From NCBI GenBank assembly GCA_022448105.1, contig JAKVAV010000003.1, positions 1 through 38,964 on the forward strand: a stretch of 38,964 bases of DNA, given 5' to 3'. Of this stretch, positions 34,740-38,964 are shown piece by piece (the stretch's first letter is position 1; every line of letters begins with the position of its first letter). This stretch comes from Flavobacteriales bacterium. Its GTDB lineage: Bacteria > Bacteroidota > Bacteroidia > Flavobacteriales_D > Cryomorphaceae. A program made the translations under genes and the position numbers. Under the pieces are notes generated by a model. It was not told the origin of the DNA. It saw nothing but the letters and a program-made list of their open reading frames with translations, and made no database searches.

Positions 34740-35513
34740 ATGCGATCCTGCCTGCTCACCATTTTGTCCTTGGCCGCTTTTTGCTGTTTTGGAATTAATC
34801 CAAAACATTTCCACTCCTCGATAGATCCTTTATTCAGTCATGAACTAGATGAGCAGTCAGAACTCCAAAAAATCATCCAGGAAATCTATGGGCTCTTCCA
34901 AGAAGGCGACTACGAAAAAGCGGATAGTTTATGCCAAAATGTAGTTGACCAAAACATTGGATCTGATTCCTTCCTTTTCTGGCATCTCTATGGATTTGTC
35001 CTGAAAGAAAAATACGAGTTAGACAAAGAAAGCATAGTTCGAAGCAAAGCCATTGCCAATTTTAAAACTTCCATCAAACTAGACACTGATCACACGATAG
35101 AAGAGAAATCACTCCAAGTGATTGAATACCTCAACGTGTCCATTTTTAATGAAGTTTCGGACTTGATTCAATCCAATACTCCTGAATCATTAAGGCTCGC
35201 AGAAGAGTATTTCAGGGAGTACGAGCTCAACATGAACTACCTCGATGGTGAAAGTAGTGCTTTCTATCAGCAGGAAATTGATTACTTGCTCGCCATGTCT
35301 AGCGCCTTTCAAACTCTTGCTGAGAAGACAGAAGTGATAAACGAGGACTACATTTGCCGTCAAGAGGAATATTTATCAAAAGCTTTGAAATGTGATCCTG
35401 AAAACCTCAGCGCTCAATACCATATCTTCGCCTTGAGGAACAATCGAATATTGAGGGAAATAAAACGACAAGAGGGGGGATCAAAACAAAAAGAACCTAC
35501 TGACCCAAACTAG
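34740..35513 (+). CDS. Exported TPR-like protein of unknown function
   Basis: 257 residues with signal peptide MRSCLLTILSLAAFCCFG. The mature part is helical with tetratricopeptide-like spacing: IYGLFQEGDYEKADSLCQNV, AIANFKTSIKLDTDHTIEEK, RLAEEYFREYELNMNYLDGE and YLSKALKCDPENLSAQYHIF. Such proteins act as scaffolds in the periplasm. The gene has no operon partner on its strand; its 3' end overlaps the end of the S9 peptidase gene by 17 bp on the opposite strand. Confidence 0.8.
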   Translation: MRSCLLTILSLAAFCCFGINPKHFHSSIDPLFSHELDEQSELQKIIQEIYGLFQEGDYEKADSLCQNVVDQNIGSDSFLFWHLYGFVLKEKYELDKESIVRSKAIANFKTSIKLDTDHTIEEKSLQVIEYLNVSIFNEVSDLIQSNTPESLRLAEEYFREYELNMNYLDGESSAFYQQEIDYLLAMSSAFQTLAEKTEVINEDYICRQEEYLSKALKCDPENLSAQYHIFALRNNRILREIKRQEGGSKQKEPTDPN

Positions 35514-38500
35514 CCTTCTCAGCTGCTTCCTCTTCAATGTCCTTCTTAAAAATATCAAAGATGATGGCATACTTATAAGCCAACTCTGATAAGCCGTCAA
35601 ACCTTCCTGAACCACCACCGTGCCCCGAATAGAGATCGGTTTTGAGGAGAAGCAAGTTGTCATCGGTTTTCATTTTGCGCAGTTTGGCCACCATCTTGGC
35701 AGGCTCCCAATAGCCTACGCGCGTGTCGTTCACACCCGTGGTGAACAGCATATGCGGATAATCCTGAGCCTTCACATTATCGTAAGGACTATAGCTCATC
35801 ATGTAGTTGAAGGCTTTCTTCTCGTTCGGATTTCCCCACTCCTCGTACTCGATGGTCGTGAGTGGCAGGTTCTCGTCGAGCATGGTATTCATCACATCCA
35901 CAAAGGGCACATCAAGAATTACCAACTTGAATAGATCAGGACGCATATTCACCAAAGCACCCATCAGAAGACCACCGGCACTTCCGCCTTGAGCTACGAT
36001 ATTTCCCTCTCTCGTGTAGCCTTCTTCAAGAAGATATTCCGCACAGTCAATGAAGTCGGTAAAAGTGTTCATCTTGTTCATCATGCGACCACCGTTATGC
36101 CAAGCTTGCCCCATTTCTCCGCCGCCACGTACGTGGGCAATAGCGTAAACGAAACCCCGATTTAATAAACTGTAAATGGCACTGCTAAAACCAGGTTCAC
36201 CGCCGTTTCCGTATGAACCATAGGCAGTCATATACAAGCGCTTGTAGTCATTTCTTTTGCTCGTATCAAAACGGCGGTAGAGTAAGGTGATGGGAATCAT
36301 CGTGCCATCCCGAGCTTCCGCCCAAACACGTTCATTCTTGATCCACTTACCGGCAAAGTGATACTTCACTTCTTGCTTCTTGACCATGCGTTGTTCTTGG
36401 GTGCGCATATTGTAATGCCATACCTCGTTAGGGATCTTCATGGTCGAGAGACTATAGCGCAATGTGTCTGTATCGAATTTTGGATTTCCGGAAGGACCAA
36501 CGGCCGCGAGATCAGCTTTCACTTTTACATAATGTAACTTCCCGTTTTCGCGGTTGATGATCTTTATTCGGTTCTCCATCTTCTCAGTTTCTCCCATCAC
36601 GAAGAACTTATCGAAGATGACGAAAGAAGTCAGCCTACTCTCTTTCTTTGGTTTGAGGAAACTCTCCCACTGATCAATCCCATACGAATTTTCATCACAT
36701 TTGAAAACTTCAAAATCAATACTCTCCTTATTGCTGGCGATGTAAAACTCGTGATCGTAATCCTGCACTCGGTATTGATGATTTCCATCTCTGGGGGCAA
36801 TAAGCTTAAATCCGTTTTCAATAGAATCAAGATTCATGAAATGTACCTCACTGGTATTGGTACTCGATACCGTCATGTAGATGTAATCCTTCGATTTTGA
36901 CTTAGCTGCCGATACTTGAAACTTGGGATCATCTTCCTGATAAAGAAGCGAGTCGCTTTTCTGCGGAGCAAGGAGATTATGCAGCTTCAGCTGGAAAGTT
37001 CTGTTGGTTTTATGCTCTTGAACCGTGTAAAGCAATTGCTCATCGTTGAGCCAAATGATCTCAGCCACATCGACCAGTGAATCGGCGATGAACTCCTTGG
37101 TCTCCAAATCCTGAAACTTCACGATGTATTTGTCACTTCCCGTCGTGTTCTCGAAGTAGAGCATCTTCTTCGTATTTGGACTTACATTAAGACCACCCGC
37201 GGCATAGTAGTCTTGATCCATGGCCATCCTGTTGACATTCATCAAGGTGTCCCAAAAATCTGTCCCATCCTTGCGACGAAGATAAATGGGGTACTCATCT
37301 TCTTCTGTCCACTTCGACTGATACCAGTAACCGTCTTCTTCAAAGGGAATGGATTCGTCTTCTTTGTCAATTCGCGCTACTAGCTCGTTGAAAAGCTCAC
37401 GTTGGTTTTTCCTCAAGGGAATGAAGTAATTATCGGTGTATTCATTTTCGGCAACGAGGTAGTCTCTAATCTCTGGATTACTGAGCGGGTTTTTAGGCTG
37501 TTTTAACCAAGCATAATCATCGGTCATTGTGATTCGATGGATCTTAGTTGACTTGGGAAGCATCTTTGCTACCGGAGGCTGCAGGCTATCGTTGCGGGTA
37601 TGCTTATCAGCAAATTGCTTCTCGATAGGTTTTTCTACCTCCATATCTTTTAGGATGCTGTCGGGAATAATGGCAATGGGATAATTTGCCGTGTAGGTTT
37701 CCCAAAACTCATTGTTGTATTCCAGTGGCAAATCAAAAAGTTCGTTTGATCTAAGATTGGCAAAAACCTCAGTCATATCAAACATCTCGACGCTATCGGT
37801 GATCACCTCATCCACCCAAAACTGACTCACTGAATAATAAGGAGTCGTATTGTTGGTAATCGTGTCGTTGAGGATAAACTCGTCTTCGTGACGTAGATAT
37901 TTAAGGTGGTACTTCTCTCCCACTTTTTGATACTCCGCGCTGATCTTATAGTCAAAATGCTTGTAGTTCATCGTGGTGTAACTACAGAAGTATTTTTTGA
38001 ACTCAGAAGGAACAGAGGCTTCAAACTTCAATACGGCAAAGTTCTTTTTGTCCACATAGATCTTTCCTTGGAGTGCTTTGTAGCGAGTCGCCTTGTAGAA
38101 GGGTCTTCGCTCGCCTTTCTTTTCCAACTCTTCCATCTGCTCTTTGGTGAGAACCGTTCGAAATGACAGCACATAAACATAGCCCTCTCCTTCCATCAGC
38201 ACCTCGCCAAGCTCAAAGTTGAATCTCTTGAACTTCTTGTCGCCAAAAAAAGCCGCTTTGTACTTGAGGTAGTCCTTGCTAAAAATCCCCATCGGACCAG
38301 CCTGGACATTGGCTACCATATTGGTCTTGGTGAGGTTATCGCTAGATCGACAATCGATCACTTTTGCCTGATCTCTATTCATCGTACTTGAATGGAAATG
38401 CCCTCGGTGAAGGCTTTTCCCGTTGTACATATTCCCAAAGTTCAGGGTAGCAATGGAGCGTTGCGCGTCTAGCCGGTAATCTTTCCAGTGATATGATTTC

Positions 38501-38964
38501 TCTTGATAAGGAGCATAATGGATTTTTGCCGCCGCATCGGCGTAGGTGATAAAGGCACCATTCTCAGCAACGGTCTCGCGGTAGTATCCGTCCAGAATCA
38601 CCGGTTCTTGAGCATAATTCTGTTCAATGTTTTTGATGATCCTTTTCATAAGCTGCTTGGCGGAGATCTTCTTCTCTGGCTTGATCACTACCTCGCTGAT
38701 GAGTTCCACATCTCTCTTTAGCTGAATTACCAGCGGATCGAGTTTTTGCAGGTCTTTGATAGAATAGATCGTGCGGACATAACCCACATAGGAAAACACG
38801 ATGTTATTGCCTCGATACTGCGCGGGAATATTGACCAGAAACTCACCGTCACCATCGGTCACCGTTCCTAACGCCACACCTTCAACTGTCACATAAGAAA
38901 AGGCAAGAGGTTCATCGGTGGTTGCATCAATTACCTTTCCCTTTAAGGAAATGAGATCTTGTGC
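35497..38964 (-). CDS. Fusion of CarboxypepD_reg-like protein and prolyl oligopeptidase (S9), 5' end outside the window
   Basis: 1155 residues are visible and the frame is open at the right edge (first residues AQDLISLKGKVIDATTDEPL, so probably only the signal peptide is missing). Part 1 (about 1-420): a CarboxypepD_reg-like beta domain (FSYVTVEGVALGTVTDGDGE) and the long extracytoplasmic domain usually found after it (LMKRIIKNIEQNYAQEPVIL). Part 2 (about 450-1150): an oligopeptidase B-type S9 enzyme with its propeller opening (DDYAWLKQPKNPLSNPEIRD) and the catalytic triad Ser (GGSAGG, codon at 35982-35980), Asp (GVNDTRVGYWEP) and His (SGHGGGSGR). It is expected to cleave peptides in the periplasm or at the surface. 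In related organisms the two halves are normally separate proteins. Confidence 0.92.
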   Translation of the reverse strand, partial: AQDLISLKGKVIDATTDEPLAFSYVTVEGVALGTVTDGDGEFLVNIPAQYRGNNIVFSYVGYVRTIYSIKDLQKLDPLVIQLKRDVELISEVVIKPEKKISAKQLMKRIIKNIEQNYAQEPVILDGYYRETVAENGAFITYADAAAKIHYAPYQEKSYHWKDYRLDAQRSIATLNFGNMYNGKSLHRGHFHSSTMNRDQAKVIDCRSSDNLTKTNMVANVQAGPMGIFSKDYLKYKAAFFGDKKFKRFNFELGEVLMEGEGYVYVLSFRTVLTKEQMEELEKKGERRPFYKATRYKALQGKIYVDKKNFAVLKFEASVPSEFKKYFCSYTTMNYKHFDYKISAEYQKVGEKYHLKYLRHEDEFILNDTITNNTTPYYSVSQFWVDEVITDSVEMFDMTEVFANLRSNELFDLPLEYNNEFWETYTANYPIAIIPDSILKDMEVEKPIEKQFADKHTRNDSLQPPVAKMLPKSTKIHRITMTDDYAWLKQPKNPLSNPEIRDYLVAENEYTDNYFIPLRKNQRELFNELVARIDKEDESIPFEEDGYWYQSKWTEEDEYPIYLRRKDGTDFWDTLMNVNRMAMDQDYYAAGGLNVSPNTKKMLYFENTTGSDKYIVKFQDLETKEFIADSLVDVAEIIWLNDEQLLYTVQEHKTNRTFQLKLHNLLAPQKSDSLLYQEDDPKFQVSAAKSKSKDYIYMTVSSTNTSEVHFMNLDSIENGFKLIAPRDGNHQYRVQDYDHEFYIASNKESIDFEVFKCDENSYGIDQWESFLKPKKESRLTSFVIFDKFFVMGETEKMENRIKIINRENGKLHYVKVKADLAAVGPSGNPKFDTDTLRYSLSTMKIPNEVWHYNMRTQEQRMVKKQEVKYHFAGKWIKNERVWAEARDGTMIPITLLYRRFDTSKRNDYKRLYMTAYGSYGNGGEPGFSSAIYSLLNRGFVYAIAHVRGGGEMGQAWHNGGRMMNKMNTFTDFIDCAEYLLEEGYTREGNIVAQGGSAGGLLMGALVNMRPDLFKLVILDVPFVDVMNTMLDENLPLTTIEYEEWGNPNEKKAFNYMMSYSPYDNVKAQDYPHMLFTTGVNDTRVGYWEPAKMVAKLRKMKTDDNLLLLKTDLYSGHGGGSGRFDGLSELAYKYAIIFDIFKKDIEEEAAEKASLGQ

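Noticed and set aside
35497-35513. 17-bp tail-to-tail overlap of two genes as an error sign
   Set aside because: Both stop codons are clear and both C-termini look normal; short convergent overlaps are common.

Overview
This window is chromosomal DNA from a member of the Bacteroidota, most likely a marine, gliding or surface-living Flavobacteriales-type organism. The evidence is: type IX secretion (T9SS) C-terminal sorting domains of both type A and type B; recognisable Bacteroidota promoters (TTG - 18 to 21 nt - TAnnTTTG) in front of several genes; a CarboxypepD_reg-like N-terminal domain; and moderate-to-low GC. No rRNA, tRNA, CRISPR array or intact mobile element was found.

Layout. 1-3835 is a gene-poor, decayed stretch with insertion-sequence remnants (an IS3-type fragment at the left edge and a second IS3 remnant near 1.84 kb that seems to be split by another decayed insertion), plus two small exported proteins of unknown role. 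3836-8181 holds two tandem paralogous T9SS-secreted, cysteine-rich modular surface proteins; the first is out of frame at a 12-T tract inside its signal peptide. 8362-15028 holds an MscS-like channel, a lectin-domain T9SS type B protein, a membrane-anchored AraC-type regulator and a class C beta-lactamase-like serine hydrolase. 15674-20087 is a TetR regulator followed by paaE-paaA-paaB-paaC-paaD, the ring-1,2-phenylacetyl-CoA epoxidase. 20614-26817 holds an acyltransferase, then a His-rich lipoprotein-folE-DinB lipoprotein group and, in the opposite direction, a flavoprotein with a Cys-rich tail, a small membrane protein and an acetyltransferase. 27109-31060 holds an EamA transporter, an exported MsrB, a compact flavodoxin-FNR reductase and a small membrane protein. 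31208-34446 is alkB, a GMC alcohol dehydrogenase and a TetR regulator in one tight operon. 34740-38964 is a secreted TPR-like protein and a large CarboxypepD_reg/prolyl-oligopeptidase fusion that runs off the right edge.

How it fits together. Two catabolic modules (alkane hydroxylation and aerobic phenylacetate ring epoxidation) are each paired with a TetR regulator, and each has a perfect palindrome lying on the -7 element of its promoter. A third regulatory pair is seen in the middle: the motif TGCAAC-N3-(G/A)TTGCA overlaps the -33 element in the same position at two promoters that fire outward from a 0.8 kb gap, one towards the His-rich lipoprotein/folE/DinB genes and one towards the flavoprotein operon. 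That shared architecture, with histidine- and cysteine-rich products, suggests a small metal-responsive regulon that I do not recognise from a described system. The other notable point is the candidate phase-variable adhesin.
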